Source: Fredericiella sp963839515 (GTDB taxonomy: Bacteria; Chloroflexota; Anaerolineae; Caldilineales; Caldilineaceae). Taken from it: a DNA stretch of 64,000 nt. A program made the position numbers and the translations under genes. The stretch is from positions 1 to 64,000 of the forward strand of contig CAWIVN010000030.1 of assembly GCA_963839515.1 (NCBI GenBank). Reading direction: 5' to 3'. The notes beneath the pieces were generated by a model. That model saw nothing but the letters and a program-made list of their open reading frames with translations, was not told the DNA's origin and searched no databases. Shown here piece after piece: positions 8,240 through 16,675 of the stretch; the first letter of the stretch is position 1; every line of letters starts with the position of its first letter.

Positions 8240-9754
8240 ATGACTGACTCCATTCTAACCTTTGAGGATATAGACAAGAGCTTCTTTGGCGTACGTGTGC
8301 TCAAGAACATCAGCCTTGACCTGCCGCGCGGCAAGGTGATGGGGCTGGTGGGCGAGAACGGCGCCGGCAAGAGCACGCTGATGAACCTGGTCGGCGGGGT
8401 CGTGGCGCCTGACAGCGGGCAGATGCTGCTGGAGGGCCAGCCCTATGCGCCGCGCTCGCCCGGCGACGCCAACGACGCCGGCGTGGCATTCATCCACCAG
8501 GAACTCAACCTATTTACCAACCTGAGCATCGCCGAAAACATTTTTATCAACGGCTTTCCGCGGCTCAGCTGGTTGCCCATGCTCAACCGTAGTGCCATGC
8601 GCAGCCAGACCAGGCAGTTTCTGGATGCCGTAGACCTGCAGGTGTCGCCCGACACCCTGGTGGAAAAGCTTTCGCCGGGCGAGCGGCAGTTGGCAGAAAT
8701 TGCCAAGGCGCTCAGCTTCAAAGCCCGGCTGATTATCTTCGACGAGCCTACCACTTCACTCACGGCACGCGAGACAGATCGGCTCTTCGCCCTGATCGAG
8801 CGGTTGCGCAGCGATGGGGCATCGATCGTCTATATCTCGCACATTCTGGGCGACGTGATGCGGCTGGCCGACAAAATCGCTGTGCTGCGCGATGGCGAGC
8901 TGGTGGGCCAAGGTCGCAAAGACGAGTTCACCATTGGGCGTATGATCTCGCTGATGGTCGGCCGCGACATCAAGCAGCTGTATCCGCAGCGCACGGCAAA
9001 AGCAACGACTGTTCCTGCGTTGGAAGTGCGCGGCGTATCACAGACCGGGATCGTCGAGCAGATCGACTTCACGCTGCATAAGGGTGAAACGCTGGGCGTA
9101 TTTGGTCTGATGGGTTCTGGACGCACCGAACTGGCACGGATTCTGTTTGGTATGGATAGTTACGAGCGCGGCGAAATCATGGTAAACGGCAAGCCGCACG
9201 ACAAGCTGTCGCCGCGTGCCAGTATTGACATGGGCATGGCTTTTGTCACCGAAAATCGGCGCGAGGAAGGGCTGCTCATGGACATATCCATCAGCAACAA
9301 CATCGGGCTTGTGGCCCTGCCTCACTACGCCGGCTCCAGCTTTGCGCCGCTGCGCGAGGGCAAGCTCAACGAGCAGATCGGCGGCGTGGTGGACAGCCTT
9401 AAGATTAAGGCGGCGGATGTGCGCCAGCAGGCGGTCAAGACGCTGAGCGGCGGCAACCAACAAAAGGCAGTGATCGGCAAGTGGCTGCTAAATACGCCCG
9501 AGGTGCTGATTGTAGACGAGCCGACGCGCGGCGTCGACGTCGGGGCAAAGTTCGAAATATACACGATCGTTGCGCAGCTGGCAGCCGAGGGTGCAGGCGT
9601 GCTGTTTATCTCGTCGGAACTGGACGAGTTGATGGGCGTGTGTGACCGCATCCTGGTCATGAGCAATGGTGAAGTGCAGGCGGTGTTTGCACAAGACGAG
9701 TTCGACAAGGAGCGCATCCTGCGCGCTGCTTTCCGGGAGCACAAGACGCAATGA
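8240..9754 (+). CDS. Sugar ABC transporter ATP-binding protein (double NBD, RbsA/MglA type)
   Basis: 504 aa, two fused nucleotide-binding domains, cytoplasmic. The first has Walker A GENGAGKST (about residues 38-46), signature LSPGERQ and Walker B IIFDEPT. The second has a degenerate Walker A region (GLMGSGRTEL), signature LSGGNQQK near residue 401 and Walker B LIVDEPTRGVD. This asymmetry is normal for the family. GAGGAA precedes the ATG, and the downstream permease start overlaps its stop by four bases (ATGA), indicating coupled translation. Powers the importer made with the 7117 and 9751 permeases. Confidence 0.95.
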   Translation: MTDSILTFEDIDKSFFGVRVLKNISLDLPRGKVMGLVGENGAGKSTLMNLVGGVVAPDSGQMLLEGQPYAPRSPGDANDAGVAFIHQELNLFTNLSIAENIFINGFPRLSWLPMLNRSAMRSQTRQFLDAVDLQVSPDTLVEKLSPGERQLAEIAKALSFKARLIIFDEPTTSLTARETDRLFALIERLRSDGASIVYISHILGDVMRLADKIAVLRDGELVGQGRKDEFTIGRMISLMVGRDIKQLYPQRTAKATTVPALEVRGVSQTGIVEQIDFTLHKGETLGVFGLMGSGRTELARILFGMDSYERGEIMVNGKPHDKLSPRASIDMGMAFVTENRREEGLLMDISISNNIGLVALPHYAGSSFAPLREGKLNEQIGGVVDSLKIKAADVRQQAVKTLSGGNQQKAVIGKWLLNTPEVLIVDEPTRGVDVGAKFEIYTIVAQLAAEGAGVLFISSELDELMGVCDRILVMSNGEVQAVFAQDEFDKERILRAAFREHKTQ

Positions 9755-10764
9755 ACAGTCGACGCACGCAGCAGCTCTTGCTGCAAAATTCACCCTACAT
9801 CCTGTTTGTCGTCGTATTCCTCGTCTTTGGCCTGCTCTCGCCCCGCTTCTTTACCACACAGGCAGCGGAAACGATCCTCAAGCAGGCTTCGTACATCGGC
9901 ATCGTTGCCGTGGGCATGACGTTCGTCATCCTGACCGGCGGCATCGATCTGTCGGTGGGCTCCAACATGTACGTCTCGGCCGCGGTGGCCGGGCTGATCA
10001 TGCAGAACATGAAGGCGCCGGTTTGGCTGGGGTTGCTGGTCTGTCTAGGCGTCGGCCTCCTGTTTGGCGCCGTCAACGGCTTCCTGATCACCAAGCTCAA
10101 GATCGTCCCCTTTATCGCCACGCTCGGCACGATGGTGGCAGGCAAAGGCATAGGGCTGCTCTTCTCGCAATCTATCCAGATTCCCTTCCCCGACAGCGTG
10201 CTGCAGTTGGGCTCAACTCGCTTGTTTGGCGTCGTTCCACTGCCCATCGTGATTTTCGCCTTTGTGGTCTTGATCGCTCACCTGGTGCTTACCATGACGC
10301 CGATTGGGCGACGCATCTATGCAGTAGGCAACGATCCGGATGCAGCCAAAAAGGCAGGTCTGAACGTCGACCGTGTGCTGGCTACCGTCTACCTGGCCAG
10401 CGGGCTTCTGGCAGCGTTGGGCGGCTTCGTCTCGGTGGCGCAGCAAGGTGTGGTTCATCCCGGCTTTGGCGAAGGGTACGAGTTCAACGCCATCGCCGCC
10501 GTGGTCCTGGGCGGGACGAGCCTGTTTGGCGGCCTTGGTACCGTCTTCCCCGGCACCGTGCTGGGGGCCGTCTTGATCCAGATGATCCAGACCGGCTTGA
10601 TTTTCGCCAAGGTGGACATCTATCTCCAGCCCTTGATTACTGCCGGCATTATCTTATTTGCCATCTTGCTTGACGCGTTCCGCAATACGCAGCTGCAAAA
10701 GCTGCGCCGGCGCAATATTCGCACCGACAAGGAAACACCAGCTTTATCCGCTGCTAACACATAG
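9751..10764 (+). CDS. Sugar ABC transporter permease (RbsC/YjfF family)
   Basis: 337-aa inner-membrane permease. Starts in the ATGA overlap with the ATPase gene. Family motifs are GMTFVILTGGIDLSVGS, NGFLITKLKIVPFIATLG, GNDPDAAKKAGLNVDRV and AAVVLGGTSLFGG. Eight to ten hydrophobic segments are visible. Second channel subunit of the ribose-type importer; the pairing of two different permeases with a single double-NBD ATPase matches YtfT/YjfF-like systems. Followed at 10784 by metabolic genes of the same operon. Confidence 0.93.
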   Translation: MNSRRTQQLLLQNSPYILFVVVFLVFGLLSPRFFTTQAAETILKQASYIGIVAVGMTFVILTGGIDLSVGSNMYVSAAVAGLIMQNMKAPVWLGLLVCLGVGLLFGAVNGFLITKLKIVPFIATLGTMVAGKGIGLLFSQSIQIPFPDSVLQLGSTRLFGVVPLPIVIFAFVVLIAHLVLTMTPIGRRIYAVGNDPDAAKKAGLNVDRVLATVYLASGLLAALGGFVSVAQQGVVHPGFGEGYEFNAIAAVVLGGTSLFGGLGTVFPGTVLGAVLIQMIQTGLIFAKVDIYLQPLITAGIILFAILLDAFRNTQLQKLRRRNIRTDKETPALSAANT

Positions 10765-10783
10765 TTCCAGAGGAGAATAACAA

Positions 10784-11767
10784 ATGAAGACCAGACGATA
10801 CGCAGCCGTAGCCGTAGTCTTCGGTAACTGCGCCGACCGTTATGTGATTCAGGGTTACACCGAAACACGCTCGTTTGACCAGATGCTGGAAGATGCCAAG
10901 CAGGTGCCCGGCCTGACTGGCATCGAGGTCATCGGCGGCTGGCACATCAACGACCAGAACCAGCACGCGGTTGTGAAGCAAATCCATGATGCCGGCTTCC
11001 AACTGGCTTGCGTGATTCCCGAGATCTGGGCCAACCCCAAGTGGGGCTGGGGCACGATGGCCTCGACTGACCCAGGCATCCGCCGCGATGCCGTCGACCG
11101 TATCAAGGTAGCCATGGACCTGGCCGCCAGCACCGGCTGCAACCATGTCAGCCCATGGCCCGGTCACGACGGCTGGGACTATGTCTTCCAGGCTGACTAC
11201 AGCAAGATGTATGACTGGATGTTGGAAGGGCTCGACGCATGCGCGTCACACAACCCGAACGTCAAGATATCGCTTGAGTTCAAGCCCAAAGAGCCGCGCA
11301 CGCACATCATGATCAACAGCACGGCCAAAGCGTTGCTGTTTGTCAACATGGTTAACAAGCCCAACCTGGGGATCAACCTGGACGTCGGCCACGCCAACAT
11401 GGGCTACGAAACGCTGGCTGAGTCGGTTGCCTTGCTCAAGCGTTTTGGCAACCGCCTGATGCACTTGCATCTGAACGACAACTACCGCCTCTGGGACGAC
11501 GACATGGTCCCGGGTTCGGTCCACACCTTGGAATGGGTGGAGTTCTTCTATTGGCTGGACCGCACCGGCTACGACGGCTGGTACTCGCTTGACATCTTCG
11601 CCTACCGCGAAAAGAACAAGGTTGCCGTGGCGTGCGAGAGCCTGGCCTGGCTCGAACTGCTGTCCAAAGCCTCCGAGCGCATCGACCACCAAGAAGCCGA
11701 CGCCATCTACGAGACCGGCGATGCTATGGCGGCACAGGCAATGCTGCGCCGCGCCTTGTTCGGCTAG
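10784..11767 (+). CDS. Xylose-isomerase-like TIM barrel sugar isomerase/epimerase
   Basis: 327 aa, AP endonuclease 2/xylose-isomerase-like fold. A good AGGAGAAT site precedes the ATG. Probable metal ligands lie in SLEFKPKE, NLDVGHAN, HLHLNDNY and SLDIFAY, which match the Glu/Asp/His/Glu-Asp set of this superfamily. These enzymes isomerise or epimerise free sugars or sugar phosphates in the cytoplasm; the exact sugar cannot be read from sequence. In the operon it sits between the importer genes and a SIS-domain isomerase, so it likely acts early on the imported sugar. Related TIM barrel isomerases include known D-apiose isomerases, which makes it an alternative first enzyme for an apiose-like sugar. 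Confidence 0.85.
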   Translation: MKTRRYAAVAVVFGNCADRYVIQGYTETRSFDQMLEDAKQVPGLTGIEVIGGWHINDQNQHAVVKQIHDAGFQLACVIPEIWANPKWGWGTMASTDPGIRRDAVDRIKVAMDLAASTGCNHVSPWPGHDGWDYVFQADYSKMYDWMLEGLDACASHNPNVKISLEFKPKEPRTHIMINSTAKALLFVNMVNKPNLGINLDVGHANMGYETLAESVALLKRFGNRLMHLHLNDNYRLWDDDMVPGSVHTLEWVEFFYWLDRTGYDGWYSLDIFAYREKNKVAVACESLAWLELLSKASERIDHQEADAIYETGDAMAAQAMLRRALFG

Positions 11768-11776
11768 GAGACGGTT

Positions 11777-12388
11777 ATGAGCGATCGGGAAATGAACGAT
11801 CAGGAACTGTTGTTGGCGGGCAAAAGCATGATCCTGGCGGAGGCGGATGTCGTCACATTGATGGCCGACAACCTGGGCCAGGACTTTGTGGCTGCAGTGC
11901 GCCTGGTCGCCGCTTGCACAGGCACAATCTTCGTAACTGGCGCCGGTACATCAGGCACGATGGCGCGGCGGCTGGCGCACATGCTTTCGACTTGTGGCAT
12001 GCCCGCTTTCTTCGCCCATCCTGCCGATGCGCTGCATGGCCCGTCGGCGGCTGTGATGCCCGGCGACATCCTGATTGCCTTCTCCAAGGCAGGCAAGAGC
12101 GCCGAGATCAACCAATTCGCCACCGTGGCGCGCGAGCGCGGGGCGAAGGTGATTGCCATGACGTGGGAGCCGGCCTCGCCGCTGGGCAGGCTCAGCGATA
12201 TCGTGCTCAACGTCAATTCGACGCCGCACGGCGAGGGTGATGGCGTGCTGCCGTTTGGCAGCACCCTGGCGGCCGGCGCTGTGGGCGATGCCCTGGTGCA
12301 AGTGGCCAAAAACTTACGCGGCTTTGACCTGGTGACACTGGTGCAGACGCACCCGTCCGGCGCTACGGCGGAGTTGGTGAAGAAGTAA
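11777..12388 (+). CDS. SIS-domain sugar-phosphate isomerase (6-phospho-3-hexuloisomerase-like)
   Basis: 203 aa, single SIS domain spanning most of the protein. The sugar-phosphate loop is VTGAGTSGTMARRLAHML (about residues 53-70), with a second conserved segment IAFSKAGKSAEI. Size and motifs resemble 6-phospho-3-hexuloisomerase and arabinose-5-phosphate isomerase without CBS domains. Starts 9 bases after the preceding stop with GGAGA ahead, so it is in the same operon. Expected to interconvert an aldose- and ketose-phosphate downstream of the FGGY kinases. No hexulose-phosphate synthase is visible in the window, so a formaldehyde role is unlikely. Confidence 0.83.
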   Translation: MSDREMNDQELLLAGKSMILAEADVVTLMADNLGQDFVAAVRLVAACTGTIFVTGAGTSGTMARRLAHMLSTCGMPAFFAHPADALHGPSAAVMPGDILIAFSKAGKSAEINQFATVARERGAKVIAMTWEPASPLGRLSDIVLNVNSTPHGEGDGVLPFGSTLAAGAVGDALVQVAKNLRGFDLVTLVQTHPSGATAELVKK

Positions 12389-12422
12389 AGCAGAAAACGC
12401 AAGGGTCATCCTCTCGGAGTCT

Positions 12423-12473
12423 AGACACCGAGTTTCTCAAGCGAGCGTAAGCTCGCCAGAGACTCGGTGTCTT
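12423..12473 (+). terminator. Long stem-loop after the SIS gene, possible terminator
   Basis: An outer 11-bp perfect stem AGACACCGAGT (12423-12433) pairs with 12462-12472, and an inner stem GCGAGC-GTAA-GCTCGC lies at 12441-12456. The outer stem shares the CACCGAGT core with the terminator at 3215. The T-run is weak (CTTG), so termination may be partial and the kinase at 12540 could still be read through. Confidence 0.65.
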
Positions 12474-12539
12474 GTAAGTGCCTGAGAGGGCACGCGCATT
12501 GAAATGCGCCGGATGGCTTACAGAAGGAACCAGCGACCA

Positions 12540-14093
12540 ATGGCCGACTATCTGCTTGGAATCGACTATGGAACGGGCGGCGCCAAGGCGTGCATCATTG
12601 ACACGCAGGGCGAAGTGCTTGGTTTTGCGTTTGAAGAATATCCGTTTATCCACGAGAAGCCCGGCTGGTCGGAACACGACCCGCTTGCATACTGGACGAT
12701 CGGCTGCCGCCTGATTCAGCAGTGCCTGGCGCAGGCGCGCGTGGCGCCAGGCGACATCCGCGGGTTGGCCGTGTCGTCGGCGCTGCCGTCGCTGGTGATG
12801 GTGGATGCGCAGCACCGCCCGATCCACAATGCCTACAATCTGCTGGACCGCCGCGCTACCCAGGAGGTTGCCTGGCTGCGCAGCCATGTCGGGGAAGAGC
12901 GCATCGTGCGATTGACCGGCAACCGCATCGACGACCACCCGGTGCTGGTAAACTTGCTGTGGGAGCAGCGCCATCGACCCGACGACTACCAACGCATCTG
13001 GAAGGCGCTGACGATCGACGGGTTTGTCACGCTCAAGCTGACCGGGCAGGCGGTCGTCAACAACGGTGGAGCAGCTTTTTACGGCGTCGCCTTCGACCTG
13101 AACAACGAATGCTTTGACGCCGCCATGCTGGAGGCAATTGCAATTGCGCCCGCTATTCTGCCGGCGATCCATCGCTCTGATGCGGTTATCGGCAGTGTCA
13201 CGGCCGAGGCCGCTGCCGCGACGGGGCTGGCGGCAGGTACCCCGGTGTGCTGTGGGCAAGTCGACTTTTCGGCCAGCTGCATTGCCGCCGGCATCATCGC
13301 CGAGGGCGATATCATGAGCAACCTGGGCACTGTCGGCAACTTCGGCGTAGTGCACAAGAGCCGGGCGTTCAACTTCAGCGAAGTGGGCGCCACCATGATC
13401 AACTGGGCTTTCACCGTCGATTCAGCCGATACCTATGTCACCGTGCCGACGACGATGACCGGGGGGCAGTCGATTCGCTATTTGCGTGATGCATTTGGCC
13501 AGTACGAAGTAGAAGCCGAGCGCGTGCTGGGCGTCAGCGCCTATGACCTGCTCAACTTGCAGGCCGAGAAGGTCCCACCAGGCAGCGACGGCCTGCTCGT
13601 GCTGCCATATCTTATGGGGGAGCGGACGCCGATCTGGGACACGGCCGCACGCGGCGTGATCTTTGGCCTGTCGCTCAACCACAGCAAGGGGCACCTGGTG
13701 CGGGCTATGATGGAGGCTGTGGCCTATGCGCTCTACGACTCGTACGAATTGCTGCTGCAAGCAGGCTTGCCTATCCACTATCCGCTGGTGCTGAATGAAG
13801 GCGGTGCAGTCAGCAAACTGTGGCGCCAGATCATCACCGATGTCTTTAACGTGCCGACGGTCCTGGTCCAGCGGCGCACTGGTGCACCCTACGGCGATGC
13901 CATTCTCGCCGGCGTGGCGACCGGTGTTCTCCCCGACTTCGAGGTCGCCAAGCAGTGGGTGCAATACGTAGCACAGATGGATCCTGATCCCCGCCGGCAT
14001 GCCCGCTACATGGAATATTTTGCGCTTTATCGCCGCCTCTACAGCCACGTCAAAGAAGACTTCCAGGCCTTGGCGGCCCTGCGCGAGGCATAG
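12540..14093 (+). CDS. FGGY-family carbohydrate kinase (xylulokinase-like)
   Basis: About 517 aa, cytoplasmic. ATG at 12540 (MADYLLGIDYGTGGAK) places the phosphate-1 loop at residues 8-16 as usual; an in-frame ATG at 12504 would add 12 residues without improving the ribosome site. FGGY features are GWSEHDP, the active-site Asp region CGQVDFSAS, and LPYLMGERTPIWD near residue 355-367. Phosphorylates a ketose or similar sugar with ATP. Follows the SIS isomerase after a hairpin. One of three FGGY kinases in the window; each probably takes a different pathway intermediate. The substrate is not assigned. Confidence 0.9.
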   Translation: MADYLLGIDYGTGGAKACIIDTQGEVLGFAFEEYPFIHEKPGWSEHDPLAYWTIGCRLIQQCLAQARVAPGDIRGLAVSSALPSLVMVDAQHRPIHNAYNLLDRRATQEVAWLRSHVGEERIVRLTGNRIDDHPVLVNLLWEQRHRPDDYQRIWKALTIDGFVTLKLTGQAVVNNGGAAFYGVAFDLNNECFDAAMLEAIAIAPAILPAIHRSDAVIGSVTAEAAAATGLAAGTPVCCGQVDFSASCIAAGIIAEGDIMSNLGTVGNFGVVHKSRAFNFSEVGATMINWAFTVDSADTYVTVPTTMTGGQSIRYLRDAFGQYEVEAERVLGVSAYDLLNLQAEKVPPGSDGLLVLPYLMGERTPIWDTAARGVIFGLSLNHSKGHLVRAMMEAVAYALYDSYELLLQAGLPIHYPLVLNEGGAVSKLWRQIITDVFNVPTVLVQRRTGAPYGDAILAGVATGVLPDFEVAKQWVQYVAQMDPDPRRHARYMEYFALYRRLYSHVKEDFQALAALREA

Positions 14094-14102
14094 ACAACAC
14101 CG

Positions 14103-14157
14103 GCTTCCCCGGAGCCCCAAGAAAATAATAGATTATCTTTGAGGGCTTCCTGGAAGC
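14103..14157. promoter_or_regulatory. Palindrome pair: decayed copy plus GCTTCCTGGAAGC, 42 bp apart
   Basis: GCTTCCTGGAAGC at 14145-14157 is a perfect odd palindrome. A decayed copy, GCTTCCCCGGAGC, lies at 14103-14115, with centres 42 bp apart and AT-rich sequence (AATAATAGATTAT) between. It lies between the kinase stop and the GH140-like start. Same layout as the pairs at 19899 and 26290. Confidence 0.7.
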
Positions 14158-14206
14158 TTTCCAGTTTATGACGCTAATGATAAGGAACAGAGGAGAACCT
14201 GCAAGC

Positions 14207-15511
14207 ATGACCACGCTGCCGCGCATTACTGTGAGTGAAAACCGTCGTTTTCTTGTGACGGAAACGGGCGAGCCATTCTTCTGGCTGGCCGACACGGACT
14301 GGGAAATCTTTCACCGTCTGACGATTGAAGAGGCCGAGTTCTTTCTAAAGAACCGCCAGCGCAAGGGATTCAACGTCATCCAGGCGGTGGCGCTCGCTGA
14401 GTTTGATGGGCTGCATACGCCTAATGCCTACGGCGAATACGCGCTCATAGAGGACGATCCGACGCGCCCAAACGAAACCTATTTCCGCCATCTGGATGCT
14501 GTGATCCGCATGGCGTCCGAGCACGGCATTTATGTCGCGCTGCTGCCCACCTGGGGGGACAAGGTCACCCCAATGTGGGGGGTAGGGCCGGCGATTTTTA
14601 ACCAGGAGAACGCACGGCTCTACGGGCGCTGGCTGGGCGAGCGCTATCGTTACGACACCAACGTGGTCTGGGTCCTGGGCGGCGACCGCCCTGCCTATAC
14701 GGAGACCGACGACTACCGCCCAATCTGGCGTGCCATGGCGGCGGGCATCGACGAGGGCGTCGGTCGGCGTGTCATCAAGACCTACCATCCCTCGGGCACG
14801 AACTCGAGTTCGACCTGGCTGCACGCGGAGGAATGGCTGGACTTTAACATGATGCAGTCCGGCCACGGTTCCGGCCGCAGCATGCCTACCTGGGAGATGA
14901 TCGCCCACGACTATGCGCTGACTCCGACCAAGCCGGTGCTGGATGCCGAACCGAATTATGAGGACCATCCCGTGGACCCATGGCCGAAGTGGAATCCGGC
15001 TAGCGGCTACTACCGCGCCGACGATGTGCGGCGCCAGTGCTACCGCTCGGTCTTTGCCGGCGGCTGTGGCGTGACGTATGGGCACCACACGATGTGGCAG
15101 TTTAGCGGCGAGCGCTATGAGGCGATCAACCACGCCGACCGGCCGTGGAAGGATGCGATCGATCGTCCGGGCGCCGGGCAGATGATCCATTTGCGCTGCC
15201 TGATGGAATCTCGACCATTTCTAACGCGCATTCCAGACCAGGGCATTCTGCTGTTTGACGGGGGCGAGCGCGGCGAATATTGCACTGCCACACGCGACAG
15301 CGAAGGTTGTTACGCTATGGTTTATCTACCTACGCCGAATGCTGTTGGCGTGCGCCTGGACTGGGCTGCCGGTCCGGCGGTGCGTGCAGCATGGTACAAC
15401 CCGCGCAGCGGCAGTGCACAGACGATCGGCGAGTTCCCGACGACAAGCGCAGTTACGTTCACTCCGCCGGTGGATGGGCCGGACTGGGTGTTGGTGCTAG
15501 ATGTAGTCTGA
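14207..15511 (+). CDS. GH140-like glycoside hydrolase (DUF4038 plus collagen-binding-like C-domain)
   Basis: About 434 aa. ATG at 14207 follows AGAGGAGAA; the open frame begins 39 bases earlier. The TIM barrel has FFWLADTDWEIFHRL near the N-terminus, VWVLGGDRP with Asp near residue 160, and LDAEPNYEDHP with Glu near 248, the positions expected for the DUF4038 catalytic pair. The last 80 residues look like the family's beta-sandwich (PDWVLVLD at the end). Characterised GH140 enzymes are apiosidases acting on rhamnogalacturonan II side chains; the specificity here is inferred. No signal peptide, so it probably cleaves small glycosides after import. Confidence 0.82.
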   Translation: MTTLPRITVSENRRFLVTETGEPFFWLADTDWEIFHRLTIEEAEFFLKNRQRKGFNVIQAVALAEFDGLHTPNAYGEYALIEDDPTRPNETYFRHLDAVIRMASEHGIYVALLPTWGDKVTPMWGVGPAIFNQENARLYGRWLGERYRYDTNVVWVLGGDRPAYTETDDYRPIWRAMAAGIDEGVGRRVIKTYHPSGTNSSSTWLHAEEWLDFNMMQSGHGSGRSMPTWEMIAHDYALTPTKPVLDAEPNYEDHPVDPWPKWNPASGYYRADDVRRQCYRSVFAGGCGVTYGHHTMWQFSGERYEAINHADRPWKDAIDRPGAGQMIHLRCLMESRPFLTRIPDQGILLFDGGERGEYCTATRDSEGCYAMVYLPTPNAVGVRLDWAAGPAVRAAWYNPRSGSAQTIGEFPTTSAVTFTPPVDGPDWVLVLDVV

Positions 15512-15532
15512 ACCTTGATTCGTGGGATTCAG

Positions 15533-15598
15533 GGATTACCTTGATTGATGGATTGCGCACGCACTCTGCATTTTGGTAATCCTTATATCGGATGAATC
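15533..15598. repeat. REP-like extragenic palindrome, copy A
   Basis: GGATTACC (15533-15540) and GGTAATCC (15575-15582) form the inner stem. GATTCGTG near 15518 and GATGAATC at 15591-15598 form imperfect outer arms. The same sequence family occurs at 37080-37162, with stronger pairing. Located between two same-strand genes. Confidence 0.65.
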
Positions 15599-15622
15599 AT
15601 GGTTCAGAATGGAGGATACCTT

Positions 15623-16663
15623 ATGAAAGCAGCAATTTTAACTGGACCGCGCACCTTTGAAATATGCGAAGTACCCACGCCCACGGCACCGGACGATGGT
15701 CTGGTGCTCGAAGTCCAGGCATGCGGCGTGTGCGGATCGGACCTGCGCCGCTGGCGCGAGGGGCCGCCGGCCGGTGTGACGGATATGATCCCAGGCCACG
15801 AGGTTTCCGGCATCGTGGTCGAGGTAGGCCCGCAGGTCAAGGGCTATGCCATGGGCGACCGCCTGGCGATTGCGCCCGATATTCATTGCGGGCGCTGCTG
15901 GTACTGCGAACGCGGGCAGTACAACTTGTGCGACAACATCCGCCTACTGGGCATCACACCGGGTTATCCCGGCGGTTTCGCCGAGCGCATGGTCCTGACC
16001 CGCGAGGTGCTGGTAAACGGCATCGTCCACCACGTACCGGCAGGGTTGAGCGACGAGTTTGCCGCCATGGCAGAACCGTGCTCGTCAGTCTTGGCGGCGC
16101 ATGCCAAGGCGCAGACCGGCATCGACGACCGCGTCGTTATCATCGGCTCCGGCCCCATCGGCTGCCTGCACGTGGCGGTCGCCAAGGCACGCGGGGCCGC
16201 TACTTGCATCATCGACGTCAGCGCACAACGTCTAGAAATGTCTAAGCGTTTTGAACCTGACCTGACCCTCGACGGCAACGCTCCAGACCTGGTGCAGCAG
16301 GTGCGCGCCTGGACAGGGGGGTTGGGTGCGGACGTAGTCGTTTGCGCCAATCCGGTCGCGTCGACGCAGACGCAGGCGGTGCAGATGGCGCGCAAAGGCG
16401 GCAGGGTGGTGCTCTTTGGCGGGCTGCCCAAGGCGAACCCTATGACTTCACTCGACGGCAATATGATTCACTATGGCGAGATCGAGGTGGTTGGGGCATT
16501 CTCCTATCATCCAACCGCCCACTCCTCGGCGCTGGACCTGTTCCAGCGCGGCGTGATCCCCGTTGACCGCCTGATCACCCACCGCTTCTCGCTTGACGAA
16601 GTGGGCAAGGCGTTTGCGACGGCGGATAGTGGGGAAGGACTGAAAGCAGTCGTTATTCCGTAA
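15623..16663 (+). CDS. Zinc-dependent medium-chain dehydrogenase (sorbitol/threonine dehydrogenase type)
   Basis: About 346 aa. GGAGG at 15611 precedes ATG 15623; the frame opens 24 bases upstream. Catalytic zinc motifs CGSD and GHE (about residues 36 and 60), four-Cys structural zinc loop CGRCWYC with a later Cys, and NAD site IGSGPIG are all visible. The enzyme is a close family relative of the gene at 4756, and both carry LFGGLPK. Followed 12 bases later by an FGGY kinase, so it probably oxidises or reduces a polyol/ketose that the kinase then phosphorylates. Confidence 0.9.
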   Translation: MKAAILTGPRTFEICEVPTPTAPDDGLVLEVQACGVCGSDLRRWREGPPAGVTDMIPGHEVSGIVVEVGPQVKGYAMGDRLAIAPDIHCGRCWYCERGQYNLCDNIRLLGITPGYPGGFAERMVLTREVLVNGIVHHVPAGLSDEFAAMAEPCSSVLAAHAKAQTGIDDRVVIIGSGPIGCLHVAVAKARGAATCIIDVSAQRLEMSKRFEPDLTLDGNAPDLVQQVRAWTGGLGADVVVCANPVASTQTQAVQMARKGGRVVLFGGLPKANPMTSLDGNMIHYGEIEVVGAFSYHPTAHSSALDLFQRGVIPVDRLITHRFSLDEVGKAFATADSGEGLKAVVIP

Positions 16664-16675
16664 GGAGAGCATCAT

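Noticed and set aside
11777..12388. Ribulose-monophosphate formaldehyde pathway gene
   Set aside because: No hexulose-6-phosphate synthase nearby; the SIS gene sits in a sugar import operon.
12363..13355. 330-codon minus-strand frame across the FGGY kinase start
   Set aside because: Overlaps the kinase, the hairpin and the SIS gene end; composition is typical of an antisense shadow.
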